Origin: Oscillospiraceae bacterium
Lineage (GTDB): Bacteria > Bacillota > Clostridia > Oscillospirales > Acutalibacteraceae
Length of the DNA: 64,000 nt
Direction of reading: 5' to 3'
NCBI GenBank assembly: GCA_003514385.1
Contig: DOQR01000001.1
Span: forward strand, 1-64,000
The position numbers and the translations under genes were made by a program. Below are positions 10,518-18,054 of the stretch, piece after piece (position 1 is the stretch's first letter; each line of letters starts with the position of its first letter). The notes beneath the pieces were generated by a model. The model was not told where the DNA came from and did no database searches. It was given only the letters and a program-made list of their open reading frames with translations.

Positions 10518-11711
10518 ATGAAGCAAATCATAAGATTTTTCAGCGCGGTCGCGCTCATGCTCTCGGTGGGAATTTTTTCCTGCGTCGCTTACGGCGATAT
10601 TCAGCTGCCCGACGAATACAGCGTCGTCGCGGGCAGCGGTGCCGATATCGGCGAGAGCGTGTTTTCTGCGTCCGCGTCCGCATCGCCGCAGGGCGAATAT
10701 GAGCTTGAGGTAAAAGCGTTCGGGGTGTTCCCGGTCAAGACCGCAAAGGTGAAAGTGTCTCAGCGCAGATATGTCACCGTCGGCGGCGAAATTTTCGGCA
10801 TCAGGCTCTATACGCGCGGCGTGCTGATAGTCGGGAGCGAGGAGATCGAAACAGCGTCGGGCGCAGTTGATCCGGCGGCTCGCGCGGGGCTGAAAAAGGG
10901 CGATATTATTTTAGAGATAAACGGTTCGCCCGTCAGCCGAAACAATGATATCTCCTCCACCGTTGAGTCGAGCGGCGGCGACGAAGTTGAGCTGCTCATC
11001 GAGCGCGCAGGCAAAAAGCAGACGGTGAAACTCCTGCCCGCGCGGAGCAAAGTTGACAGCAAATTCAAAGCCGGTCTGTGGGTGCGCGACTCGTCGGCGG
11101 GAATAGGAACAGTAACTTTCTATGACCGCAAAAACGGAATTTTTGCGGGGCTCGGTCATGCGGTCTGCGATGTTGACACGGGCGAAGAGCTGCCGATATC
11201 CGGCGGCGACGCGGTCAACGCCGCGGTAAAAGGCTGCTATAAGGGCAAGGACGGTTCGCCCGGCGAGCTGTGCGGCGTGTTCGCGCCGGGAGAGATCGGC
11301 GAGCTCTATGAAAACTGCGGCATCGGCGTTTACGGCGCGTTTAGCGAATTGCCGAAAACCGGGGAGATGCCCGTGGCGATAGCCGACGAAGTGAAAACCG
11401 GCAAGGCGCAGATAATCTCGACTGTAGACGCGGACGGACCGCAGTATTATGATATCGAGATAACGAAGATCTATACAAAAAGCGGTCAGCGCAACATGAT
11501 AATCGAGGTGCGCGACAAGCGGCTTATTGAAAAAACCGGCGGCATAGTTCAGGGCATGAGCGGCAGCCCGATAGTCCAGAACGGTATGCTGGTCGGCGCG
11601 GTGACCCATGTTTTTATCAACGATCCGCTCAAGGGCTACGCGATATTTGCCCAGACGATGGCGGAGGAGGCAGAGCGCATTTCTTCGCCCGGATATTCCG
11701 CCGCTTCGTAG
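10518..11711 (+). CDS. spoIVB: SpoIVB peptidase (S55), sporulation checkpoint protease
   Basis: 397 residues. A hydrophobic N-terminal anchor (about 5-26) is followed by a PDZ domain (about 95-175: ARAGLKKGDIILEINGSPV) and the S55 serine peptidase domain with catalytic His in G-L-G-H-A-V and Ser in G-M-S-G-S-P-I. In Bacillus the protein is secreted from the forespore and triggers pro-sigma-K processing; in Clostridia its role is less fixed. The ATG at 10518 follows an AGGGGGCGGAG site; longer forms from 10452 lack one. The neighbouring downstream gene is spo0A, the arrangement conserved in most endospore formers. Confidence 0.93.
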   Translation: MKQIIRFFSAVALMLSVGIFSCVAYGDIQLPDEYSVVAGSGADIGESVFSASASASPQGEYELEVKAFGVFPVKTAKVKVSQRRYVTVGGEIFGIRLYTRGVLIVGSEEIETASGAVDPAARAGLKKGDIILEINGSPVSRNNDISSTVESSGGDEVELLIERAGKKQTVKLLPARSKVDSKFKAGLWVRDSSAGIGTVTFYDRKNGIFAGLGHAVCDVDTGEELPISGGDAVNAAVKGCYKGKDGSPGELCGVFAPGEIGELYENCGIGVYGAFSELPKTGEMPVAIADEVKTGKAQIISTVDADGPQYYDIEITKIYTKSGQRNMIIEVRDKRLIEKTGGIVQGMSGSPIVQNGMLVGAVTHVFINDPLKGYAIFAQTMAEEAERISSPGYSAAS

Positions 11712-11759
11712 CAAAGTCGGAGCATAAAATAAAAATTGCCAAAAAATGGTAAATTATTA

Positions 11760-11788
11760 TTGACATTTATTCCCATATATGGTAAAAT
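11760..11788 (+). promoter_or_regulatory. sigma-A promoter of spo0A
   Basis: TTGACA at 11760-11765 and TAAAAT at 11783-11788 with a 17-bp spacer, 33 bp upstream of the spo0A start. It gives spo0A its own vegetative promoter independent of spoIVB. Confidence 0.75.
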
Positions 11789-11820
11789 CCAATTGAAAAA
11801 TCAACCCGGAGGTACTAATT

Positions 11821-12594
11821 ATGGGAAAAATGTTAAAAATCATGCTTGCACAGGACACGGACACTCAGACGGGCTGCGCCGCGGCACTGCGGGCAAACGG
11901 CTTTGAAGTCGAAACAGTCCGAAAGGACGGCGCGCAGATACTCCGCCTTTTCAGGCAGGGAAGCAGACCGGACGTGCTCATCATGGACGCTTTCATGCAG
12001 GGCACGGACGCGATAGGCGTGCTCGGCGGACTTGCCGACATGCACCTTGAACCGCGCCCGCTGGTGTTCGTGACCGCGTCGAACGCGAATCCGCGTCTTG
12101 AGCAGGAGATAACGCAGAGCGGCGCAGACTACTATTTCATCAAGCCCTTTGACACGCAGATACTCGCACAGAGGATAAAACAGCTGACCGGGCTTTCCGC
12201 CCCGGCGCAGGGAAACATAGTTGCTTTTTCCGCGCAGGACAACAGCCTTGAGGTCACCGTCTCCGAGATAATGCACCGCATCGGCGTACCCGCGCACATA
12301 AAAGGCTATCAGTATCTGCGCGAGGCGATAATCCTCGCGGTCAACGACGACGAGATTATGAATTCCGTCACGAAGCTTCTCTATCCTACAGTCGCAAAGA
12401 CCTTCAAAACCACTCCGTCGCGCGTTGAGCGCGCCATTCGCCACGCAATCGAGGTCGCCTGGGACAGAGGCGATGTCGATGTGCTCAACTCCTACTTCGG
12501 CTACACCATCCAGAACTCCCGCGGCAAGCCGACCAACAGCGAATTCATCGCAATGATATCCGATAAACTGAAGCTCAATCTGAAAATTTCTTAA
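11821..12594 (+). CDS. spo0A: sporulation master regulator Spo0A
   Basis: 257 residues: an N-terminal receiver (1-120) and a C-terminal Spo0A DNA-binding domain (about 150-257) with the conserved [12 protein letters not shown] recognition region and [10 protein letters not shown] near the end. The phosphoacceptor Asp56 (MDAFM), Thr85 and Lys108 are present. The usual acidic pair reads Ala-Gln11-Asp12, so the first metal-binding Asp is Gln. The Pro after the phosphoacceptor is also Gln. A GGAGG site precedes the ATG. Phosphorylated Spo0A commits the cell to sporulation. Confidence 0.96.
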   Translation: MGKMLKIMLAQDTDTQTGCAAALRANGFEVETVRKDGAQILRLFRQGSRPDVLIMDAFMQGTDAIGVLGGLADMHLEPRPLVFVTASNANPRLEQEITQSGADYYFIKPFDTQILAQRIKQLTGLSAPAQGNIVAFSAQDNSLEVTVSEIMHRIGVPAHIKGYQYLREAIILAVNDDEIMNSVTKLLYPTVAKTFKTTPSRVERAIRHAIEVAWDRGDVDVLNSYFGYTIQNSRGKPTNSEFIAMISDKLKLNLKIS

Positions 12595-12604
12595 TTAATA
12601 TCGA

Positions 12605-12647
12605 AAGAAAACCTCCGCATGACTTTTGCCATACGGAGGTAATTTTA
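12605..12647. terminator. bidirectional terminator between spo0A and the EEP gene
   Basis: The arms ACCTCCGCATG and CATACGGAGGT form an 11-bp stem with one mismatch, flanked by AAGAAA on the left and TAATTTTATTA on the right. It sits between convergent stop codons and can serve both. Confidence 0.75.
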
Positions 12648-13565
12648 TTAGCCCTGCGTGAGCGTGAGGCTCGCCGTTATCGGGAAATGATCGCTCGGAT
12701 AGACTCCGTCATAGGTCGTTCTGACAACATTGTAGCTGTTGACCCTGAAGCCGGTCTTGGAGATCATTATGTAGTCGATGCAGTCGTCGTCAAGGCGTTC
12801 GCCCCAGTTCTGATAGGTGCAGCTCTTTATCGGATCCTTGGTCTGATATTTGACATCGAGGAAGTTCTCGGTCGCGCTGCGATATGTCTCGGTGTCCTCT
12901 TCAACATTGAAGTCGCCCATTATCATCGCGGGCAGCGAGCCGAACTGCGCTATCTTGTCGAGTACAACGCCGATGCCCTTTATCCTCGCCTCTTCGCTGA
13001 CGTGGTCGAGATGCGTGTTGAACACGACGAACTCGAGCCCCGTCTGCTTCTCCTTGAGGATAACATAGCTGCAAATTCGATAGCACGCGGAGTCCCAGTC
13101 CTTGCTCATCTTTTCGGGAGTCTCGGAGAGCCAGAACGAGCCTTTGTCGATAAGGTCGTAGAGGTCGGTGCGGTAGAACACCGGGCATCCCTCGGAGAAA
13201 GTCGATTCGTCGCGGAAGGTTATGACCGAGTCATAGCCCTGAAGCGTGCGGCACATATAATTATACTGCCACTTTGTCGCCTCCTGGAAGCCGATAATAG
13301 TCGGCGCTTCCGTTTCGATGTTCTTGACGATGAGATCGGCGCGGTAGAACCAGCTCTTTTTGCCCGTGTCCATGACGTTCGCGCAGCGCAGGTTGCAGCT
13401 CATGATGCGCATCTCCCCGCGCTCGAGCGGCTTATCCTCGATGACCGCGGCGTGCTGATTCTGCTTATAGTGCGGATAGTAGATGCAGAAAATGCACGCG
13501 ACAGTGATGAGCGTCGCAAGCACGACACACAGCAGGCAGATAAAAACCTTCGTGCCTTGTTTCAT
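12648..13565 (-). CDS. membrane-anchored or secreted endonuclease/exonuclease/phosphatase family protein
   Basis: 305 residues. An N-terminal hydrophobic segment (about 6-28) suggests a membrane anchor or signal peptide. The EEP fold follows: M-S-C-N-L-R (Asn ligand), G-F-Q-E-A-T (catalytic Glu), N-T-H-L-D-H, G-D-F-N-V (Asp-Asn), D-D-D-C-I-D-Y-I and S-D-H-F-P-I. These are the complete catalytic residues of Mg-dependent phosphodiesterases. The export signal points to extracellular DNA, lipid or inositol-phosphate substrates rather than DNA repair (inference). I chose the start at 13565 because AAAGGAGAGG precedes it; an upstream in-frame start lacks a site. Confidence 0.85.
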   Translation of the reverse strand: MKQGTKVFICLLCVVLATLITVACIFCIYYPHYKQNQHAAVIEDKPLERGEMRIMSCNLRCANVMDTGKKSWFYRADLIVKNIETEAPTIIGFQEATKWQYNYMCRTLQGYDSVITFRDESTFSEGCPVFYRTDLYDLIDKGSFWLSETPEKMSKDWDSACYRICSYVILKEKQTGLEFVVFNTHLDHVSEEARIKGIGVVLDKIAQFGSLPAMIMGDFNVEEDTETYRSATENFLDVKYQTKDPIKSCTYQNWGERLDDDCIDYIMISKTGFRVNSYNVVRTTYDGVYPSDHFPITASLTLTQG

Positions 13566-14112
13566 TTGATCCTCTCCTTTGATAAAAAAATTATATATCC
13601 TGTGCGCTACGCGCACTGAGTTGCAAGGTTAAATTTTTCGTTTGAGGTTAAAAAATGTGTCTTTGTAGGGTGCGGTGACCCAACAATATTATATCATAAG
13701 GGCGGATATTATCTGCTCGCGAAATCCGCACAAGATTTTGATGTGCAGATTGTAGATGTGCTTTCATACTTTTTCACTATTCACTTTTACCTGTTACTTT
13801 GAGCAAAGCGAAACAAACCCCTCAGTCTTGGCTTCGCCAATCCGGCTCCCCTGCAGGAGCCGAAAGCAGGCGAACCTTGTTTGCTTGCCTTTAAAATCTA
13901 TGTGATTTTAAACAGCGCACTTCGTAGGGACAGTCCTTGCGGCTGTCCGTTATCGGCGGCGCTTCACCGATGTTACCCGCCTTAACTTTTCGGAGGCTTG
14001 GGCTGTCGGTGCAGCCGATATAAATAAAGCCGCGGCAAACTTTCGCCTGATAAAACAAAACTGCGCGCCGCAAGAGCGGCGCGCAGCGGCATTGCTTTTT
14101 TTTTGATTTTTA
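13566..14112. repeat. gene-free region built of dispersed intergenic repeats
   Basis: 547 bp with no gene. I see several short repeat-like units: GTAGGGTGCGGTGACCC (near 13662), GGGCGGATATTATCTGC (near 13700), CCTCAGTCTTGGCTTCGCC followed by GGCTCCCCTGCAGGAGCC (13820-13865), and GTAGGGACAG with CTGTCC (13923-13948). The CTCAGTC/GGCTCC unit resembles a spacer repeat that I recall from many gut Firmicutes. Related GTAGGGACAG and GGATGATATC units recur at 30.9 kb and 59.9 kb. Promoters for the minus-strand gene at 13565 may also lie here. Confidence 0.55.
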
Positions 14113-14532
14113 TCAGTCGTCGTGATCGCAGTCGCAGTCGTCATCGCCGCAGCAGCAATCGTCATCGAAATCGAACTCGAGCAGAGTGCCGCAGTTGGGG
14201 CAGTCAATGCTTCCGTCCTCAAGGATGCCGTCGTCGACGCAGATAGTCTCGCCGCAGTTGGGGCACTCGATCTCATAGCAATCGTCGTCGCCGCAGCAGC
14301 AGTCGTCATCGTCCTCGTAGACATAGCCCTCGAGGTCGGAGAGATCCTCGTCGATCTCGTCAACCTGATCGCTGACAACATCGAGACCCTCTTCGAGATC
14401 CGAAACGCTCATAGCCATGTCGTCAAGAAGCTCGATGATAGCCTTGATGACCTTGACTTCGTCCTTCTTTGCGTCGAGGTCGAGACCGTCGACAAGACCT
14501 TTGATATAAGCAACTTTCTCAGTAACTGTCAT
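14113..14532 (-). CDS. CD1247-type acidic zinc-ribbon protein
   Basis: 139 residues. The N-terminal half (1-70) is a helical, acidic segment starting TVTEKVAYIKGL, typical of CD1247 N-terminal domain proteins found next to efp in Clostridia. The C-terminal half has a zinc ribbon (CPNC...CPNC, about 95-125), and each half of it is flanked by the same Cys/Asp cassette D-D-C-C-C-G-D-D-D-C; the protein ends in a run of Asp, Cys and His. That makes about 14 Cys, enough for several metal ions. The ATG at 14532 follows AGGAG. It lies 49 bp after efp on the same strand. Function is unknown. Confidence 0.8.
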   Translation of the reverse strand: MTVTEKVAYIKGLVDGLDLDAKKDEVKVIKAIIELLDDMAMSVSDLEEGLDVVSDQVDEIDEDLSDLEGYVYEDDDDCCCGDDDCYEIECPNCGETICVDDGILEDGSIDCPNCGTLLEFDFDDDCCCGDDDCDCDHDD

Positions 14533-14581
14533 TTTGCTTTCTCCTTTCAAAAACAGCCGTCGGCTTTTGAATTACGGAATC

Positions 14582-15139
14582 TTACGCTCTGCTCAGATAC
14601 TCGCCGGTGCGGGTGTCAACGATGACCATCTCGCCCTCTTCGATGAACAGAGGAACCTTGATCTCTGCGCCGGTCTCAAGCACTGCGGGCTTGGTGGCGT
14701 TTGTCGCGGTGTCGCCCTTGAAGCCGGGATCGGTCTGGGTGACTTCGAGAGTAACGCTTGTGGGGGGCTCAACGCCGAAAACATTGCCCTTGTAGGAAAG
14801 GATCTTGCAAACGGTGTTCTCCTTGACGAACTTGAAGTTGTCGGAGAGGTCGCTCTTGTTTATCGGGATGAGCTCATAGCTCTCGGGATCCATGAAATAA
14901 TAAAGATCGCCATCGTTATAGGAATACTCCATCTCCTTGCGCTCAATATAAGCGGTGGGGAATTTTTCCGTGGGGTTGAATGTGCGCTCAACGACCGAAC
15001 CCGCGATAACGTTTCTTATCTTGGTTCTGACGAATGCCGCGCCTTTGCCGGGCTTGACGTGCTGGAACTCTATGATCTGATAGACATCGCCGTCCATCTC
15101 AAACGTCACGCCGTTTCTGAAATCGCCTGCTGAAACCAT
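14582..15139 (-). CDS. efp: translation elongation factor P
   Basis: 185 residues in three beta-barrel domains. It enters the ribosome at stalled polyproline stretches and helps peptide bond formation. The N-terminal [10 protein letters not shown] and the domain-I loop [10 protein letters not shown], whose second Lys (32) is the tip residue modified in other bacteria, are intact. The C-terminal signature T-G-E-Y-L-S-R-A is complete. No modification enzyme is visible nearby. It heads an operon with the CD1247-type gene. Confidence 0.97.
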   Translation of the reverse strand: MVSAGDFRNGVTFEMDGDVYQIIEFQHVKPGKGAAFVRTKIRNVIAGSVVERTFNPTEKFPTAYIERKEMEYSYNDGDLYYFMDPESYELIPINKSDLSDNFKFVKENTVCKILSYKGNVFGVEPPTSVTLEVTQTDPGFKGDTATNATKPAVLETGAEIKVPLFIEEGEMVIVDTRTGEYLSRA

Positions 15140-15214
15140 ATTGTCTCCTCCGATATTTTAGACTTACACATTTATTTTATACTATTCGGCCGTATATTTC
15201 AATACTTTTTTTCA

Positions 15215-16447
15215 TCAGAATGGGCTTTTCTGCGCGCTGAGCTTCAGATGCTCACCGGCATATATCAGGTCGGGGTCTTTTATTCTGTTTATCCCGACGA
15301 GGGTTCTTATCGGAACGCCGGTGCGGCGGGATATATAAAAGAGCGTATCGCCCGGGCGCACGACATAAAATTCTCCCGACATTCTAGCGCCGGGTATCGA
15401 GAGCTTATCTCCCGCATATATCGTTTCGCCGCGTTCGAGCCCGTTTCTGTCCTCGAGTGCAGAGAGTGTGACGCCGAACTTTCCGGCTATCGATATCGGC
15501 GTGTCTCCGCGCCTGACGTTGTATATTTCTTCGCCGCTGCCGCGCGCTGGCAGGGTTATTCTCAGCCGCTCGCCCGCGAATATCCTGTTGGGATCAACTA
15601 TCCTGTTCTCTCGGGCTATCGCCTCGACTGTCGTGCCGTATTCCCTCGCTATCGCCCAGAGAGTGTCGCCTGCGCGGACATATACCGTGAGCGTCCGTGT
15701 TCGCGTGCGGACAGAGGTTCGCTTTTCGCCGTCGATGCGCCCCGAGTCGGAGAGGAATATCCCCTCGGTGAAGATGTTGCGGTCAACGTTGCCGTAGATG
15801 CCGCCGACTCTGCCCTCGTCCGTATACTGGAAGCCGACCCACTCGCGCCATTTTCCGTTTGCCGAGGGCTCGTCTGCGCCGTACTGCGCCGCCCAGAGCG
15901 GATATTTTTTGGCGAGCGCGCGGCTGAATACATTTCGTGCGTTTGAAAGGTCGCTGTATATCACGGCTTCCCGCCTCGTCAGCGCGGTCAGCTCATCGAG
16001 ATAAGCCTCGGATATCGCGTTTATCTGCGAGACGGAGAGCGAACCGAAATATTCAAAATCCATCGCAAGGCGCATATCCGGCTCGCGCCCCGCGGCAAGG
16101 GATGCAAAGAACCGCGCCTGCCTGCGCCCCTCATCGACCGAGCGGGCGGTGACATAGTGATAGAAGCCGATTTTCAGCCCCGCCGCCTTCGCCCGTTCGT
16201 AGTTTTCGGCGAAGTATTCGTCGGTATACTCCCCTGCGCCGACGCGGATATACACCGCCTCTATCCCGCTGCGTCTCACTTCTTCAAAATCTATCTCGCC
16301 CTGAAATTCGCTTATATCTATCCCGCGATACTGCCGCCCGCCAGACGGCGGAATCGCCCGCGCCGGGACGAGCGCGGCAAAAACAAGCGCCGCGATGCAG
16401 GCGAGAAGCACCGCCGCCGCGCCCGTGAGTCTGCGTTTTATATTCAT
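15215..16447 (-). CDS. secreted GH25 muramidase with three LysM repeats
   Basis: 410 residues. A signal peptide (about 1-32) leads to a GH25 lysozyme domain (about 40-235) with G-I-D-I-S-E-F-Q-G, the F-Y-H-Y strand, and M-D-F-E-Y, which carries the catalytic Asp/Glu. The last third holds three LysM modules (about 250-300, 305-350, 360-405), each with a R-x-G-D-T-x-x-x-I core, that bind N-acetylglucosamine in peptidoglycan. Order and length suit a cell-wall hydrolase used in growth, division or germination. The start follows GGAGGAGAGGGG. It stands alone. Confidence 0.92.
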   Translation of the reverse strand: MNIKRRLTGAAAVLLACIAALVFAALVPARAIPPSGGRQYRGIDISEFQGEIDFEEVRRSGIEAVYIRVGAGEYTDEYFAENYERAKAAGLKIGFYHYVTARSVDEGRRQARFFASLAAGREPDMRLAMDFEYFGSLSVSQINAISEAYLDELTALTRREAVIYSDLSNARNVFSRALAKKYPLWAAQYGADEPSANGKWREWVGFQYTDEGRVGGIYGNVDRNIFTEGIFLSDSGRIDGEKRTSVRTRTRTLTVYVRAGDTLWAIAREYGTTVEAIARENRIVDPNRIFAGERLRITLPARGSGEEIYNVRRGDTPISIAGKFGVTLSALEDRNGLERGETIYAGDKLSIPGARMSGEFYVVRPGDTLFYISRRTGVPIRTLVGINRIKDPDLIYAGEHLKLSAQKSPF

Positions 16448-16582
16448 TTTCCCCTCTCCTCCGTCGTTTCTGCCGATTATTCGGCACTATATTCTATGCC
16501 GCAGAGCATAGAGGCGCGACGGAGATTGAAATGGCGGCGGGGATAATGGCGGTTGGCATTAGCGGAGTGTTCATAAAAAATT

Positions 16583-16609
16583 CGACCTATGATTTATAGG
16601 TCGGTTTTT
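16583..16609 (+). terminator. orphan intrinsic terminator
   Basis: CGACCTAT/ATAGGTCG stem with a 4-base loop, followed by GTTTTTA. No intact plus-strand gene precedes it, since the nearest upstream gene is on the other strand. It looks left over from a deleted gene at the edge of the scar that follows. Confidence 0.65.
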
Positions 16610-17086
16610 ATGTTGCTCAAGGTGTATAGAGAGGAATTGCTGCTTATGATAATGACAAATCTTCTCGACAACAGCAGAAAATACCGTAATAAAGATATCG
16701 GCCACTGCGTCGTCAGCGTCTCGCGCGAGGAGAACAGGGCGCGAATAGAGTTTGCGGGCAACGGTCCCGGAGTCGATGACGAATGTCTCGGCAAGCTGTT
16801 TGATATCTTCTACCGCACGGACAAAGCGCGGAGCAACACCGGCACGGGCTCGGGAATAGGGCTCGCGTTCGTGCGAAAGGCGGTCATCCGCCTGATGGAC
16901 AGGCACTATTCTCTCGTATTCCACGGCATAATCGGCATAGTTATCGCCGCGACTGCTGTGATAATCCCGTTCGGCAGCTTTGCCTCGGGCATAAAGAGCT
17001 GCGTCGCCGATATAATCTGCCTCGCAGTCGGAATAGCGGCCGCTTTTCTGCTTGACAGGTTCAACAGAAAGTTTGACAAAGACTAA
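16610..17086 (+). pseudogene. in-frame chimera of histidine kinase ATPase remnant and DUF368 transporter tail
   Basis: 158 codons. Residues 1 to about 95 are the end of a sensor kinase: N box (M-T-N-L-L-D-N-S), a G1 box reading G-N-G-P-G-V where kinases have D-N-G-P-G-V, the F box (F-D-I-F-Y-R-T-D) and G2 (G-T-G-S-G-I-G-L-A). The sequence then switches to two membrane helices (H-G-I-I-G-I-V-I-A and A-D-I-I-C-L-A-V-G-I-A-A-A) ending F-N-R-K-F-D-K-D, which match the C-terminal end of DUF368 (lipid carrier translocase-type) proteins. The HisKA domain and most of DUF368 are missing and there is no ribosome site. I read it as a deletion scar. Confidence 0.75.
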
Positions 17087-17104
17087 TTCTTTCCCCCAAT
17101 ATAA

Positions 17105-17151
17105 CATCAGCCGCAGGGAGCTTTTATACTCTCTGCGGCTGATGCTTTTTA
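17105..17151. terminator. intrinsic terminator
   Basis: CATCAGCCGCAGGGAG pairs with CTCTCTGCGGCTGATG around CTTTTATA, with TTTTT on the plus side. It lies between the chimeric pseudogene and the convergent mntP stop. Confidence 0.85.
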
Positions 17152-17157
17152 TATAAT

Positions 17158-17742
17158 TTAAAAATTTATAACCCCGAGGTGCTCGAGGAGTATCTTGACG
17201 CCGATGCCCATAAGAATAAGTCCGCCGGCGAGCTCCGCTTTGTTTGTGTATTTCTCGCCGAAAACATGGCCTATCTTGACTCCCGCGGCGGAGATAATAA
17301 ATGTCGTTACGCCGATAAACGAGGCGGCAGCCCAGATGTTGACTTTGAGAAAAGCGAGCGTGATTCCGACTGCGAGCGCGTCGATGCTTGTCGCTATCGC
17401 GAGGACGAGCATCTTTGTGAATTTCAGCTCGTCGCGGTCGTTGCCTGCGGCGTCGCGCTCAACATCTTCTTTTTTGAAGCTCTCGATGAACATCTTGCCG
17501 CCGAGAATGAGAAGAAGCACGAAAGCCACCCAGTGGTCGTAGCGCTCGATCTTGTCGGCAAAGCCCGTGCCGAGGAAATAACCGATTATCGGCATAAGAG
17601 CCTGGAAGATGCCGAAATACGCGCCGACTATCGCGCTCTGCCCAAGGCTCGCCTTTTTCAGGCATACGCCCTTGCATATCGAGACGGCGAACGCGTCCAT
17701 TGAAAGACCGACTGCGAGAATGAAAAGTTCAGCTAAACCCAT
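17158..17742 (-). CDS. mntP: manganese efflux pump MntP
   Basis: 194 residues, six predicted membrane helices in two three-helix repeats. The MntP Asp motifs are visible in both halves: G-L-S-M-D-A-F-A-V near residue 12 and A-T-S-I-D-A-L-A-V-G in the second repeat. It exports Mn2+ from the cytoplasm. GGAGG precedes the ATG at 17742. The leader carries a yybP-ykoY manganese riboswitch with a terminator (17775-17920), so expression should rise when Mn2+ is high. The promoter at 17924-17952 is close to consensus. Confidence 0.94.
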   Translation of the reverse strand: MGLAELFILAVGLSMDAFAVSICKGVCLKKASLGQSAIVGAYFGIFQALMPIIGYFLGTGFADKIERYDHWVAFVLLLILGGKMFIESFKKEDVERDAAGNDRDELKFTKMLVLAIATSIDALAVGITLAFLKVNIWAAASFIGVTTFIISAAGVKIGHVFGEKYTNKAELAGGLILMGIGVKILLEHLGVINF

Positions 17743-17774
17743 ATTGATTCCTCCGTTTTTTTCGGGGCAGGGAA

Positions 17775-17920
17775 CAAAAAAAGACCCACCTGCGCCCTTT
17801 GCGCAGATAAGTCTCATCAATTAAAGAAGCGAAAGCCTCTTTATAGCAGGACCAGATATAGATCAGTATGTTGACCCTGCTGCGCCGCAAATCAACGCCG
17901 ATTACTCCCCTATCGCTTCG
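17775..17920 (-). promoter_or_regulatory. yybP-ykoY manganese riboswitch
   Basis: Read on the minus strand, the leader starts with the conserved AGGGGAGTA element, passes a long helical region, and has CTGCTATAAAGAGG, TTCGC and GATGAGACTTATC, as in the yybP-ykoY aptamer. The 3' arm GCGCAGGTGGGTC can pair with GACTTATCTGCGC and is followed by seven T (17775-17782), giving an intrinsic terminator that overlaps the aptamer. Mn2+ binding would favour the aptamer and let transcription reach mntP. Both the class and the target match known biology. Confidence 0.88.
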
Positions 17921-17923
17921 GGC

Positions 17924-17952
17924 AGTATAGCGCATCGCTTTAGTTTTGTCAA
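17924..17952 (-). promoter_or_regulatory. promoter of the mntP riboswitch transcript
   Basis: Minus-strand TTGACA (17947-17952) and TATACT (17924-17929) with a 17-bp spacer, directly upstream of the riboswitch 5' end. Confidence 0.85.
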
Positions 17953-17962
17953 GCGTATCCGA

Positions 17963-17991
17963 TTGAATTTTGCCGTTTGTTCTGATATAAT
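17963..17991 (+). promoter_or_regulatory. promoter of the murL-murD2 operon
   Basis: TTGAAT (17963-17968), 17-bp spacer, TATAAT (17986-17991) with TGA just before the -10 (extended -10). It is back to back with the mntP promoter, the two -35 boxes being only 10 bp apart. Confidence 0.8.
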
Positions 17992-18054
17992 CTATCGTGG
18001 ATCAGGATGCCGTGCGGTGTCCGAAGCTATATTTATGCAGAAAGAGGTCTTGCT

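Noticed and set aside
16610..17086. A functional small histidine kinase
   Set aside because: HisKA domain missing, G1 Asp changed to Gly, C-terminal third belongs to another family.
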